Source: Dendrophyllia cribrosa
Taxonomy: Eukaryota; Cnidaria; Anthozoa; Scleractinia; Dendrophylliidae
Reading direction: 5' to 3'
NCBI GenBank assembly: GCA_024195265.1
Contig: JAJLRJ010000005.1
Coordinates: 40,883,280 to 40,947,279 of the forward strand
DNA length: 64,000 nt
Shown here: piece by piece, positions 1-11,232 of the stretch
Numbering within the stretch: position 1 is the stretch's first letter
Layout of the letters: each line of letters begins with the position of its first letter
Notes under the pieces: generated by a model
Seen by the model: only the letters and a program-made list of their open reading frames with translations
Database searches by the model: none
Told to the model about the DNA's origin: nothing
Position numbers and translations under genes: made by a program

Positions 1-1217
1 TTGACCCCAGTTTCTAGGCAGTGGAAGAAATACATTTCCAACTACGAAACAAGGCTAACATCGTCTCCGTCCTACTAGAACCCTGGCGCAAGACTAGCAT
101 GGACCAACTTCTAGACACAAGAACCTTAACATTGGTGGGGTTTAGAAACGAAAAACGTGCGGTGTCTATGCAGTATTCAGTCCTCAGATACTGATGTACT
201 CGTCTTCTGTGTCCTCTGGTTGTCAAGAGCTGTACATTCCGATGCATAAAGCAAGACTACAAGACTACAAGACTTGGTAGACAGCTGTGTAAAATAACTC
301 CTCCTGTCAGTTCATACATTGACAGAATGAGACTCTCTGTGGAAATGGAAGCGAAATGCTTGAAAAGTTTAATGAAAAAGCAAAAGACTTCAAAAACGCT
401 TATGACAGTTGGGGCAAACGGCAGATATACTCAAGCAGTTTAAGGCCTGAGTTTAAAATCTGTCCAGAAAATATAGTCGTTCCACAATATCGTCGATATG
501 GTAGCGAAATATCTTTGTATTAATAAATAAATCAGCTTCTGTTGTCAGTGTCCTCGAGTTTTAAAGCTGGAATCATAAATAATTAAGGGTGGAATTTTGG
601 ACTGAAAAATGCGTCAACAATTCGGCTAATATTTGCTATTTTCAGAAAAAAGCAATGGTCACAGAACATGTCACGTGATCTATTGGGAAGTTTATTATAC
701 TTTAAAATATTAAGAACGATAAGAACTTTCTGTGTGCCAAATTTCAATTCAGATTCATTCCATTGTCACAAATAAACCATTAAAGCCCTTGACCTAGTGA
801 GTCAGAGACCAGTGAGTTCCAGTACCACAAACGTGATGCCAGACAGTCGTCTCCTTCGTATCGAGAGATGCAATTACCAGACACATGCTTGGAAAAGAAC
901 CTTGTTAGCCACTGTACTCTAGACTTGCCATCACCTGTTGGGTCAGCACCAATGTGCACCCGTGGAGTTAAGAGGTAGTCGCTGTGGAAATTTCCAATGA
1001 AGAGGCAACTGCTCATGTAAAAAAAATGCTAGGTCTGTTTCTATATGGGGGACGACGAATACCAAAATCCGAAAAGCAACTCAGAGAAGTCAGATTCAGA
1101 ATTGGATTTGTTTCAACTTGATTTGTTATGGAAGTTAGTTTCAAAGAAATGTCTGTATGTCGGAGACTTGATTGTAAACGTTATACCTGTCTGGTAGATT
1201 TTGGGATAGTTCTTTCC
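1..1217. other. Unassigned leading sequence
   Basis: No gene, RNA or repeat could be assigned here. The minus strand has a 78-codon ATG-started frame at 780-1016 with fairly gene-like codon use but no recognisable motif; I do not call it a gene. Confidence 0.4.
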
Positions 1218-1890
1218 AGTTATACAATACAATACAATACAATACAATACAATACAATACAATACAATACAATACAATACAATACAATACAATACAATAT
1301 TTTCATTTAACGTGTGTACAATTACGCTTAGCTATAAGTAGTGTACCTAAGAGACACACCAGCTAGTTTACAGGTAATGCCACGAACTAAATTAGTAAAA
1401 TGAAAATAACTAGATAGATAAAAATAAGGGTATATGTGTACAATATTAATCTATAAAAATGCTAAAATATATTACAATATCAATACTATCATTAAATTCT
1501 ACACTACAATGTTAATATCATAAAGGCCTTTTCTAAACGCGTTGTGGTCAGTTGCCTATCGCAACGTGTTAGAAAGGGCATTCCATAGCTTGGTAGCCGG
1601 ATAGCGCCATGACTTAAGGCCATACGTGGTGGTGTTAGGCTTCGGTACTTTTAAAATGTCTTTTCCTCTTAGATCGTATGTAATATTTCTGCGCTCAACT
1701 AGGTCCCTTATGCTCTCAGGAGTATCTGTATGATTTAGCAACTTGTAGACAGTACTGAGGATTTTCATTGCTCTTTGATGCCTTAGTGTAGTGCTGCCTA
1801 ACTTCTTAATTATGCACTTCATAATTATGCACTTTGTTAGTAAGTATGCATGGATGTTATTACTGGCCCACTTGTAAGACAAGATGTGGC
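1218..1890 (-). mobile_element. 3' end of a jockey/CR1-type LINE with a pentanucleotide tail
   Basis: Minus-strand residues encoded at 1556-1882 resemble the extreme C-terminus of jockey/CR1-group LINE polyproteins: a basic stretch, then YDLRGKDILKVPKPN, then SWRYPATKLWNALSN just before the stop. Only the last hundred or so residues remain, so the copy is strongly 5'-truncated. Downstream on the same strand the sequence ends in about 16 units of a pentanucleotide (TATTG on the minus strand, ATACA on the plus strand) at 1218-1300. That is the place and type of tail expected of LINEs that end in a short tandem repeat instead of poly(A). There is no promoter, endonuclease or reverse transcriptase, so it cannot be autonomous. 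Clade assignment is from remembered family style, not a search. Confidence 0.65.
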
Positions 1891-2819
1891 AAGTTATGCT
1901 TTAAATATGGTATTACAATATTACAGTATTTTGTACTATTTGTGACTTGGTTATTTTAATAACCTAGACGTGTTAATGTCCATATATCATTATCTAAATG
2001 GGGGACAAGTTGTAACAAAATGATAGGTGAGAACTTTCTAATTTTTCCTTTTTAATTTGGGCCTTTTCGGTCCTTGCAGAACATGGTTTAAAGCAAATTG
2101 TTGATTTTTAACTTCAGTTTCAACTACAGTAGGCAGCAACATAGTTTTGAGACATTTTCTTTAGAGCAACTTCCATCAATCATGGATTTTTCTTCGCGTA
2201 TTCTGCTATCACTGTTCCTTTTTCCTTTAACATCAAATCGAGGCTCCACTAAAATGCGCTTCTTTAACAGCTTCTTTACAAAGCAGTGGTGTTTTTGTCA
2301 AAATTGACTTTCACAGAGTCTTACGAGATATCCGGGCTACTTTGTTTTCCTATTGATAAAAGTTATCTGAAGATATTAAGTCGGAATTTTCAGCCTCGTT
2401 CTCATGTTGAGCTCAGTTTTGACACTTGCCGACTCACAAAAACATACCTATAACAAAACGTTTACCACGATTCGAAACCACAAACTACCTAGCGAGAAGG
2501 ACGAGGCTTTTTTATTGACATGAATCCGTCATCAAACTTTTTCAGTACTCTGGGTTGTGCGAAGCCTCAAATTTGAGACCCTAGCTCCCGGACTAAGAGC
2601 TCGAGGATTGTATTTTAAATAAGTGTCTCGTAAAGCAGCTTAGTGTAATTTTCGAGCTCTATAGTTTCGTGCTTGGAAAATCTATACTTAACCTACGGGC
2701 GCACACAATGCGACAATACCCCATTCCTGTGTGGTTCCAAATTTTCCAAACAAATGCTATCAAGCTGTTCTTTTATGGGGTGGTGGTCTGTTCTCAGTAT
2801 TTGTTGCAGCTTTTGTTTT
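1891..2819. other. Non-coding spacer with a segment shared with the NLR upstream region
   Basis: No gene seen. Bases 2602-2666 are clearly similar to 26727-26788, upstream of the NB-ARC exon acceptor: both share TGTATTTTAAA, CGTAAAGCAGC and GAGCTCTATA in the same order and spacing. This may be a small dispersed repeat or part of a duplicated immune-gene block. Confidence 0.45.
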
Positions 2820-2917
2820 TTGAAAAGTTCAGTTGTTCAGAAGAGAACGTTGTCATTGTGTGGCATTAAATAGCTGTCAGTCAAGGTAGTATATAATAAC
2901 CTCTGCTCGCAGGGTAC
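2820..2917 (-). pseudogene. 5' stub of a third HEPN-type gene
   Basis: The minus strand starts with ATG at 2856 and reads MTTFSSEQLNF, the same N-terminus as the HEPN exons at 4437-5529 and 29416-30426, then leaves homology after about 12 codons. The 5' flank also matches (GAGCAGAGGTTATTAT region). It is therefore a duplicated gene start cut off within the first coding exon, not chance similarity. No HEPN core is left, so it is a pseudogene fragment. It lies directly beside the MITE at 2933-3210. Confidence 0.75.
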
Positions 2918-2932
2918 CAAAAATTTAACATA

Positions 2933-3210
2933 TATACAGCTGTTTCGAGAAAGGTTGTCGGAAAAAAGGGCAAAAGTGCACGCGATAATCCCGAAAATTA
3001 ATTTGGGATATGATCACTGAATGTTAATAACTCAAATAAATACATCAAATCCGCGATGACTCGTCCGTACAGCGACGATCTTAGATGGTGGGCCATATGG
3101 ATAAAGGAGTTTTTAGGATAAAGCGTTGAAGACTACCCACAATGTCTTTCGGGATGGTCGCGTGCACTTTTACGCTTTTTTCCGACAACCTTTCTCGAAA
3201 TAGCTGTATA
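2933..3210. mobile_element. MITE with ~60-base terminal inverted repeats
   Basis: Left arm 2933-2996 and right arm 3147-3210 are inverted copies, starting TATACAGCTRTTTCGAGAAA, with only a handful of mismatches. TA/TATA lies at both ends, compatible with a Tc1/mariner-type target. No ORF. The same terminus recurs at 7470-7505 and, split by another element, at 17125-17142 plus 18179-18190. Confidence 0.7.
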
Positions 3211-4436
3211 GTGCGAAAGCGCACGCAATATTACCCGATATTTAGCCGACGAGGTCGTACGCCGGGTCAGCTCAGTAAAATCAGGCGATATTACGCAAGC
3301 TTGAGCACTAAAACTGTTTTATAATTCAACACATTGATAACAAATCACAGTTTCGAGACAAAATCATTGAGATATCTGACAAACCTGTATTCAGTAAAAG
3401 GCTACGATATTTTACCTCGTGTCCTTTCTTACACAACAGGTCAAAAGAGGCAGCGAATAAAAATTTTGCCACGCTAAAATTAATTTGGCGTAAAGGAATT
3501 GAGAGTTTTATACGGAGAGCTTTATTCTACGTAAAGAACAGGACAGAGTAGTGACTGCACAAGTTAAAACACAGTAAAATGGCAGAGAATTCCTTAATGA
3601 CAAGTGTTTCGTGTCTCAAAAAAGTTCAATTCAGAATCAAAACAAATTTTATTAAAAACAAACACACGGCGACCTCGCAGAACAGGGCGGGAAAAAGTCT
3701 AAAAGAACTGCAGCGAGGACAGTGTAAGTCTTTCAAAAATTTACAGTGTTAGGACACGTTTAAACAATCGTTATTTCTAGTTGATGTAGCTTTTCACTCT
3801 CTTCCATCAGCACCAAATTTTCAAAACAAGTCTGAAGCTAACATCGAAGTACGAGCTCAAGCGATCACTGATGTTTACAAACTTGCTCGTTTTAGCTCCT
3901 ACAGCCGTTATGGCCAGATCTTTTTGCTTCAATCCGCTTAAAAAAGATCAGAAACTTAGAGCTGATTACTATAAAGCACTTTCCGAAAATTACGCTATTC
4001 TCCATGCACTCTGTGTCGAGCGTTGAAACTTTGAACCAGCTTTCATTCGGCTTCGCCAAAAAACACTGCGACACAACGCGAAAATTTCGCGCCTTTGTTG
4101 CCCAATAATGTGATCAATAAGTTTTATCTTTCCTTTCCTTTCCTTTTTTCTTTCCCCTTTTTTTATCCATAATAGTTAATGCATTTTTTCTCCATAACAT
4201 ACGAAATTGAAGGCAGCGGTCATTTTTACTTTCCTTCAAAATGCGAAATTACCACTATCGCCGGATAAATATCATGTAGAGCTATCGATATCGAGAACGC
4301 TATGACCATATTTGGGCAATGTAAAAATGTGTTGAATTAAAATACATGGCAGTTGCTTTTTGCCACCAAAGAAGATGATCACACAAACATGAGCTAACTG
4401 AAGTCCATAGCATGGTACAAACATTGCTAGGCTTAC
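3211..4436. other. Spacer and presumed start of the HEPN gene intron
   Basis: No coding exon is visible. Bases just below 4436 match the intron start of the 29.4 kb HEPN copy, so this is probably intron of the 4.4-5.5 kb gene. No NB-ARC exon follows down to position 1. Confidence 0.5.
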
Positions 4437-5529
4437 CTTTTGAGGTTCCGGTCTGCACTGCTTGTTTTATATCATCAATGTTTGCCTTGACTTTGGTTAA
4501 CTCCGACCTTAATAAGTCTTCCACTGTTGTTTTAGCATCTGTTACTGCCGTTTTTACATCTGACCCGACTTCTTCCACTTTTGTCTTCACATCTGTTGCT
4601 GCCGTTTTTACGTCTGATCCGACTTCTTCCACTTTTGTCTTCACATCTGTTGCTGCCGTTTTCACGTCTGACCCGACTTCTTCCACTTTTGTCTTCACGT
4701 CTGTTGCTGCCGTTTTCAGGTATGACCCAACTTCTTCCACTTTTGTCTTCACATCTGTTGCTGCAGTTTTCACGTCTGACCCAACTTCTTCCACTTTTGT
4801 CTTCACATTCGTTACCATTCCTTTAATGTCTTTCGCGTCGGATCCGACATATTTAACTTCAGTCTCGATTTGTTCAAGATTATCTTCGATCTGCTTAAAC
4901 TTTTCTCCTCTCAACTCTTCTTCCAATTGTTGAAGTCTGGCCGTTGGAAAGTCTTTTTCTCCCAGCTTTCCAACATCATCAATCTTTTTACTGGTTTGAC
5001 CAAGAGCAGTAAAGACACATTTTGCTAGTAGTATGTAATTATCAAATGTTGCCTTGTCAATCTTTTGTGTACTAATCTGATGGCAAAGACTGTTTCTTAG
5101 CAAGCGAAGTTGATCCAACGATAAAGCGAACGTCTCGGCTTGGTTTCCAGAAGGGCTCACAACGGAGTGGTGAAATGTTCCTTTTGGTAAACGACGGTGT
5201 TTCACGTACAGTTTGTCCAAGGTAGCAAAACCACCTTTCCCATCTGGCATTGCAAAGCTTTGTGCATGGAGAGTGGCTTCAAACAGAGCTGTGCAGTCCC
5301 ACTCCATAAATGATTGACTGGTTGGCACATATTTTGTTTTTCCACCCTCCGTATTAAGATACATATTCCGAACAAGTGGCGAGTCGTCCCATTTTTGAAA
5401 CCCGGGAATAGGTGCGACTTGGTTGTCCCACATGTACACAAACACTTTGCGCAGCGCAACTGGAAACTCGTCAAGCACAACGGTGGAGAACTTGAAAAAG
5501 TTTAGTTGTTCAGAAGAGAACGTTGTCAT
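4437..5529 (-). CDS. HEPN-domain (DZIP3-like) exon with repeat linker, NB-ARC partner exon not in window
   Basis: ATG at 5529 opens an exon of 364 codons plus one base, ending at a good donor (AAAAG|GTAAGC, GT at 4436-4435). Residues about 1-190 match the DZIP3-type HEPN module of coral NLR-like proteins; R145 and H150 in RNSLCH fit the HEPN Rx4-6H signature, a catalytic RNase motif in some family members. Residues about 215-340 are a charged, probably coiled-coil linker with an 18-residue unit (VGSDVKTAATDVKTKVEE) repeated about five times, visible in DNA as 54-base repeats at 4550-4810. If the donor is skipped the frame reads on to a stop at 4300 (409 aa). The donor and its phase equal those of the 29.4 kb copy, whose next exon is NB-ARC-TPR. 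No such exon exists between here and position 1, so the partner is outside the window, lost, or the gene makes a HEPN-only protein. The frame is intact. HEPN homology is firm; RNase activity is inference. Confidence 0.85.
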
Positions 5530-5610
5530 TGTGAGGCAGTTCTTCAGTCAACGTAGCACATAATAACCTCTGCTCGCAGGGTACATATATAATAGTTGTG
5601 CACAGTAAGA
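5530..5610 (-). promoter_or_regulatory. Conserved 5' flank of the HEPN genes (candidate promoter/5' UTR)
   Basis: The 80 bases upstream of the ATG carry a segment (minus strand GAGCAGAGGTTATTATGTG) preserved in the flanks of the HEPN stub (2857-2920) and the 29.4 kb copy (30427-30490). Conservation outside the coding part in three duplicates suggests promoter or 5' UTR, but recent duplication alone could explain it. Confidence 0.4.
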
Positions 5611-6136
5611 TGCGATTAGCTGGTGTTCAAATAGTGTATTTGAACGACCAAAAAACTATTCGAAAGTATCTGAAAAAAGAAAAGCAAAATGAAAAGTAAA
5701 ACCAATTTTGTATCCGGTGAAATTGATTCGATGTTTTGGCTTATTTATCTGTCTCAAATATACAGGAACAGCCTGCTAAGGGGATCTAAATATACATATG
5801 AAAATGTTTTTTTTTTCAAGCATGTAGTGTATTGACAGCGTGTACATTTTTCAGTGGTTGTGTGACATTTAGAGACTGATAAGACTGAACGTAATGTAAA
5901 TTATTAAAGCTTTTCTATCTTATTCAGTTTGCACCTTTTGTTATTTCGCGATTAATGAAGGAATATAAGAGTTAAGTGGAACAAAGGGCGTTAATTATTT
6001 CTAATACTAATATCAGTCATTTGTTACTGTTTCCGTACTGTTTACACGATGAGAAGACGACGTTACACAGTCATATGTTACTGAAATACTCTTAAAATGA
6101 ATTTCATGTCATTTCCTTTAGTAGGCAAGCAAGCTC
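5611..6136. other. AT-rich spacer
   Basis: No gene or repeat structure recognised. Confidence 0.4.
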
Positions 6137-6540
6137 CTTTGTTATAACAAATTGACGTTAAAATGTTGGAAATGAAGACTTAATTTCGATTCTTTTAATG
6201 GAAAATAGAAAGAAAATTTTAGTGTACAAAAAAGTTGGATATGAATATCGCCTATTTTGGCTCTTAAACTTCCCGCGCGCCACCATTTTCATTTAAATGA
6301 CATCACATGATTGTCGATATCTTTTTTTTGTTGCAACAATATATTAGGCAACCATATGACGTCATAAATATTAAAAATGGCGGCGCGCAGGAAATTTAAA
6401 AGCGAAAATAGGCGATATACATATCTAATATTTGTATACACTGAAAATATATTTCCACTTGTTTATTAAAATAATTGAAATTAAGACATTTGTTTCCAAC
6501 AATTTAACGTCAATTTGTTATAATAGTGGATGTTCCCTTT
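6137..6540. mobile_element. Long-armed foldback MITE
   Basis: The two halves are inverted copies over roughly 160 bases: TTATAACAAATTGACGTTAA at 6142 is matched in reverse near 6530, and TATCGCCTATTTT near 6249 in reverse near 6405. The centre holds CG-rich CGCGCGCC flanked by ATTTT. No ORF. Confidence 0.65.
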
Positions 6541-6590
6541 TAAGCAGGGTGACGGTCCACCAGCTTATGATGTCCTTCCTGCGAGGCCCT

Positions 6591-7112
6591 GCCGAAATAA
6601 CTATAATATAATTAGATAGGCTAGCCTAACAGCGGAGCTTCCAAGCAATAGGTAATTGCATTGACTCAATTAAAAATAAAACACAAACAGCGGTGATAAA
6701 CATGGTAAACCAACGCATTTTTATAATAAACTTGACGTTTCGTATGCTAAGCAACATACATTTTCAAAAGTAACCGTTACAGTGTTTGAAAACTGTTTAT
6801 ATAGTTCAAAATAGGGGTCTGGAACCAAGATTAAGAAAAAACAATCCTAACAGTAATTTAATAGTACGGACTGTCAGTCCTAGGAAGAAGCTACAGCTAG
6901 TAAAGCATCAACTTCTCACTTCAGACGTTAACATTTAAAGAAGGCTGTAGTTCTTGAATGAGCAAAGTCTCCTTAATTTTACAGTGAAAGTCCGTTTTGC
7001 CGGACGTTAAAATATCAAAATGCCTAAATAACTATAGTATATATTTTAGATAGGCTAGCCTAACAGCGGAGCTACCAAGCAATAGCTTATTGCATTGACT
7101 CATTTGGGTTTA
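6591..7112. repeat. Pair of ~90-base direct repeats around a retroelement-like core
   Basis: Bases 6591-6681 and 7022-7112 are direct repeats sharing AGATAGGCTAGCCTAACAGC and CAAGCAATA. The core includes 6728-6765 with ACTTGACGTTTCGTATGC on the plus strand, resembling the reverse complement of 3' ends of Penelope-like elements (a GAAACGTC motif). The direct repeats could be terminal repeats of such an element. No open frame remains. Confidence 0.4.
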
Positions 7113-7441
7113 TTAAAAAAACCGACCCATTTTGCATTTTAATTCATTTCAAACTGACAGAAAGAAACAAGCAAACGCGCAGTGAATCAACACAAGACAG
7201 AATTTCTACTTGTTCTAAAATGATTATTAGGGATTTAACACATGAATATCCCAGAAAATTGTGCTCCCTCGCTAGGGCTCGCCAGCAAAAATTAAAAACA
7301 GACTAAAATTAAAATGCGGCTTAGAGGATAACACATGGATAACATTTGATGTGGTATGTAAACTTTAATGGTTGTTTATTGTCATATTAATTTCGTTCAC
7401 TTACTAAATCAACGGTAGGGTTCCAGACAAATCACTAAGTG

Positions 7442-7506
7442 GTCTGTTCATGAGCCTGGGACCCCTGTGATATGACGACCTTTCTCGAAATAGCTGTATA
7501 CATGCA
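7442..7506 (+). mobile_element. Solo terminus of the TACAGCTATTTCGAGAAA MITE family
   Basis: Right-end sequence (CTTTCTCGAAATAGCTGTATA) as in the 2933-3210 element. The flanking 7440-7510 also matches 17091-17142 joined to 18179-18220, so this is the uninterrupted version of the site into which the 17.1-18.2 kb element inserted. Confidence 0.6.
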
Positions 7507-7719
7507 GTCTTACTTTCTTTTCGTTTTTGCTGTCCACAATACAATACTTTATTTTCACATTTCCATGACATGTTTTGTTACAAGAAAATATATATCTAGC
7601 TAAACTAAAATTACTAAAACAATAGAACGAATAACTAAATATAAATACCGTTTGAGGAAATGCCTAGCGTCTAAGTAAACCATACAGTTTTCCACAAGAT
7701 GGAAGAGTACAAACTTTTG

Positions 7720-8310
7720 TTTAGACACTTAATGATGTAGGAACACATACACTGCGAATAACTGATATTCTATTGTTTACGTCGAAACGTTGTAGTAAAG
7801 ATTGATTGAAGGATCATTACTGTCTTTACTGACCTTTACTCGATGCGAAAATGTTATTGTCGCGTGCATGGAGTACAATAATCAAACAATGTCACTGAAA
7901 TGTAAAACCCCAATCCCACCATCGATACTTGACAATCATGAATCGTAATAAACTTGCACTCGTATGTTATTATGAAATGTAGAAATTGCAGTAAAATAAA
8001 GATGAAGCAAGTACGCAATACATTTGCAGCTTAAGCGGCTTGCTTGCGATCACTCCCGCGAGGCTGCAGTTGACATGATCCCTGGTAAAATCAAGTCCAG
8101 CTTGCTGGTCATGAACGCTTCACGTACGGAGTATAAAGCCACAGGAAATAGAATCTGATTAACCAAAGCGCAGAAAATCTGCTACGGATTGTGCTTTACT
8201 CACCGATATCAGTGCCCTAAGTGGGACACTAAGATGGCCGCTCCATATATTTTTACTTACTAGAAGTAATCACAGATTAAAGTGCGTCTCCTTAGGTACC
8301 TCGTTGTGAC
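7720..8310 (+). repeat. Dispersed repeat, copy 1 (second copy at 19590-20030)
   Basis: Shares long stretches, same orientation, with 19590-20030: AACTTAATGATGTAGGAACA, ACGTCGAAACGTTGTAGTAA and TGACATGATCCCTGG occur in the same order in both. No ORF. With the repeats at 8846-9130, 16430-16860 and 20322-20590 this suggests an old segmental or transposon duplication. Confidence 0.65.
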
Positions 8311-8449
8311 ATGGCATTTGCGTTTCAGGCATGTTCCTGGTTCTTTCTTAATTTAGGGCCGGCTTGTAGTTGTGGAACGTTGTACGTTGTCGAACGAGCT
8401 GTCAGAGCGCGAGGCAGCAAAAAAAGTGCGCACGCAGGTCAAAACACGT

Positions 8450-8627
8450 GCTAAGCATGCGGGATATTATTGTGACGTTTCAAGATGGCGCAGATTTGGT
8501 ACCGACACTTTTCTCGATTCGTTCCGCCTAGACGACGCGCTAAGCATGCTGGATACTATTGTGACGTTTCAAGATGGCGCAGATTTGGTACCGACACTTT
8601 TCTCGATTCGTTCCGCCTAGCCGACAA
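8450..8627 (+). repeat. Two-copy tandem duplication, 89-base unit
   Basis: Unit 8450-8538 is repeated at 8539-8627 with only a few differences (GCTAAGCATGCGGGATATTA versus GCTAAGCATGCTGGATACTA). The high identity suggests a recent duplication. Confidence 0.85.
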
Positions 8628-8639
8628 GATTAGGAAGCG

Positions 8640-8815
8640 TCTCCTTCGTCGACGCAAAAACGACCAATACTCGTTCGTCTATAACTCTTGAACGAAATGC
8701 TCTTGCGCTTAAACATTTGGCCCAGATATGTAGTTTTAAACTCTCAACAATTCCAGAAACACTTTGGAATTGAAATTTGTTTTTTAATGCTTGTGAATTT
8801 TGATATGAAAACCAG
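8640..8815 (+). repeat. Dispersed repeat related to 43335-43500
   Basis: Shares ATAACTCTTGAACRAAATGCT and TTTTTAATGCTTSTGAATT with the region ahead of the last E2 exon, same orientation. The 43 kb copy is part of an inverted-repeat element, so this is probably a truncated member. Confidence 0.55.
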
Positions 8816-8845
8816 CAATTCTTCCCTAAGGAGATAAAGGAGCAA

Positions 8846-9130
8846 TGACATGCGAATATGACCTTATAGAGAAACTGTGTAGCTGATAGTCGTAAGACTT
8901 TCGGAACAGCCAATCAGCTTGCCTGAAGTATTATACCTAGTGGAATGTTCGATCGCTATTGCTTAGGCATATACATCGCTACATACGATTTTAGCTTTTG
9001 CATAGGTCACACTCTGACGGGATACACTCAATCATCGCGTTGTTTTCCAGTCGCAATCAATATTCGGCTTCTATGAAATGACAACACTTGGCCTTTTTTT
9101 TTTAAATATATTTTACCAGACAACCGCTCC
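8846..9130 (+). repeat. Dispersed repeat, copy 1 of 3
   Basis: Shares CATGCGAATATGACCT, GTAGCTGATAGTC and ACAGCCAATC in order with 16546-16860 and 20436-20590. No coding potential. Confidence 0.6.
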
Positions 9131-9187
9131 GGAACTGCGTAACAAGTCTTACAAATAATCTGCGTAATTGGACACGGAACATTCGCC

Positions 9188-9442
9188 CAGTGTAACGCTG
9201 CCTGTCTTGTTCAAAATTGTTCCTGATCGCGTGACTTTTTGAGACTTGAAAGCCAGTTCACTCTGGCAGGAACGCTTGACCGATTATGACTGTAAAACCG
9301 CCGCAGGGATTCACCAATTTGAATAACAATGGCATGAAAACAGTATAAAGTAGTTAAATAAAGGTTCTGATGCAAAATCTAATATTTCCTACGTTCGCAA
9401 GATGTTTGAACAATTTTGAACAAGACAGGCAGCGTTACACTG
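9188..9442. mobile_element. MITE with perfect ~35-base inverted termini
   Basis: Starts CAGTGTAACGCTGCCTGTCT and ends with its exact reverse complement; about 35 bases pair without mismatch although the interior is unrelated. No clear target duplication. The short length and lack of an ORF mark it as non-autonomous. The CAGTG start is compatible with several cut-and-paste superfamilies. Confidence 0.8.
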
Positions 9443-11232
9443 AAACTTTTCGTGATTATGGTCAGGACCTTGCTTACTTACTTTATTATCTTGAAATTGG
9501 AAGAAACCATCGCCAAAAGTGATAGAAAAAAAATATAAAATTAAACAGAGAAACCAACGGCTAGAAAACCCAAAATATCATAAGAATGGCAATTTTGATT
9601 TCTTTATGACCGCCTGTCAATCCCGTCAATAAATCAAATTTCATAAACTGTAATCCACTTCAATCCTTGCAATCTTGCACTTTTGCTCTATAGAATCTCT
9701 TTATCCAACTTAGTTGTATATTTGGTGGAATTTGGCGATAAAACGTGGAAATAAACTAAGCCAAATTTTGCTAATTCGGCGGGACAGTGTTCCTTAAGCA
9801 CTGCCCGTGGCAATAGATTATTTCGCTGAGCAGATGTTTGCGTCACTAACTACTATTTTTAGCTGATTACAAGTTCGTACAACTTTGGAATAACAATTCA
9901 TTTTTTCATCACGACAAAATCCAGCTGGTCTCATTTACAGAAAACATCCAAATAATCGCGAATCATGCCCAGTAAAAACTGATCAAGAAAAAGAATACAA
10001 GAAGAAACACAGACATGACAGAAACAGAACCGTATGTAGCCAGCGAGTTGAAGAGGAGTAACGTGCCTCGAAATTGTTTGATTTCATTACAACTAATTGC
10101 AGAAACGTCATAGAAAATACAAGATAATATAATGAAATTCGAGAGGTATTTTTTCGCATAACATGGCCTTTCAACAGATATTTCTTCCAAACAAATTTCT
10201 ATCGTGAAAAGGTCAGCTGTATTTGAGATTGGATTTAATTCGCCTTCTGTGTCTTCTGTTGTTGTTAATGGATGACTGGTTTTCTAGACTTCAATTTTCT
10301 GAGAAGGGTTGTGGAAGGGTCTTGAGTTAAAGAAGATGACAGTGTTTCAAGCCCAAACAAGTACAACTCCGTGATACAGTCAGACAATTCTGTTCTAAAA
10401 AATACCGCAATAATGTGAAGATTCCAACTTGGGTAGTGTTAAATAGGTAGCAGTCAAGTATGACTGAGTGCAAAAATAGAGCAAGGAGGGTCTATTACTT
10501 GACTTCCGCTTTGAAATGTTCAACTTATTATTCTCAAGCACAACGTATTCTACATCGGTGCAATGTAACAAAGACCCATCAACTTAAAAACAAATCATTT
10601 AACTTACCAGTTTAGATGTAAAAATATAAACGATATTCAAAATAAAGTTGGAAAGAAATCAAAATAAAGTAAATGCGCAATGCAATGCATCAATGTGGCA
10701 TTGATCAAACCAAGCCCGATCTGATTTAAGATTCGACAAAGTTTTTAAAGCAAGTGAAAGAAAATCAAACCGGATAACTAAAACGTTAAAACATGGAATA
10801 GCGCTTTACTCACCGATATGTTCAGTTTGTAGCAAAAACGCATAAAGGTTTCTGTTTGTAGTTTATCGCGGTCTACGTTGCTGTCCACGACCATGGAATG
10901 ACTCCAAGGAATGTTGTCTGAAATAATTTCATTTGGCAGAGAGTAGTCTGGGTAATAGAATTCCCTTCAAACTCGTCCCCAGGGCTTTGGTTTTGTTCAA
11001 AATGGCGGCGCGTAGAACAAAGCTGCCGAAAGACTCCGGGAATCGTGTAGTGGTTTGTCACGTAAATAAGTGATTTTATCATGTGTCACGTGACAAAATA
11101 ATCCACGATTATTGGAGTATTTTGAACACGGAGAAGGCCCTGGGGGCGAGGCTTGCTGTTATCTAGTTGAAACTTATATTAAAACGACCACAAACCAAAT
11201 CTTGCTGTTTTTAAGTACTTAGAATAAAAACT
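9443..11232. other. Spacer without recognisable gene
   Basis: Only short spurious frames on both strands. The 75-codon minus frame at 9963-10190 is hydrophobic but overlaps a similar frame in another phase and shows no family motif. Confidence 0.45.

Noticed and set aside
780..1016. 78-codon minus-strand ATG frame with gene-like codon use
   Set aside because: No family motif, no clear splice context and no neighbour; length within chance for this much sequence.
1128..1310. 60-codon frame with TIQYN repeats
   Set aside because: Reads through a pentanucleotide microsatellite that is the tail of a minus-strand LINE.
4412..4933. 173-codon plus-strand frame with TSDPTSSTFVFTSVAAVF repeats
   Set aside because: It is the opposite strand of the HEPN linker repeats; the repetition is inherited from the 54-base units.
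6591..7112. LTR retrotransposon with ~90-base LTRs
   Set aside because: The repeats lack TG...CA ends; no primer-binding site, polypurine tract or gag/pol remnant is visible.
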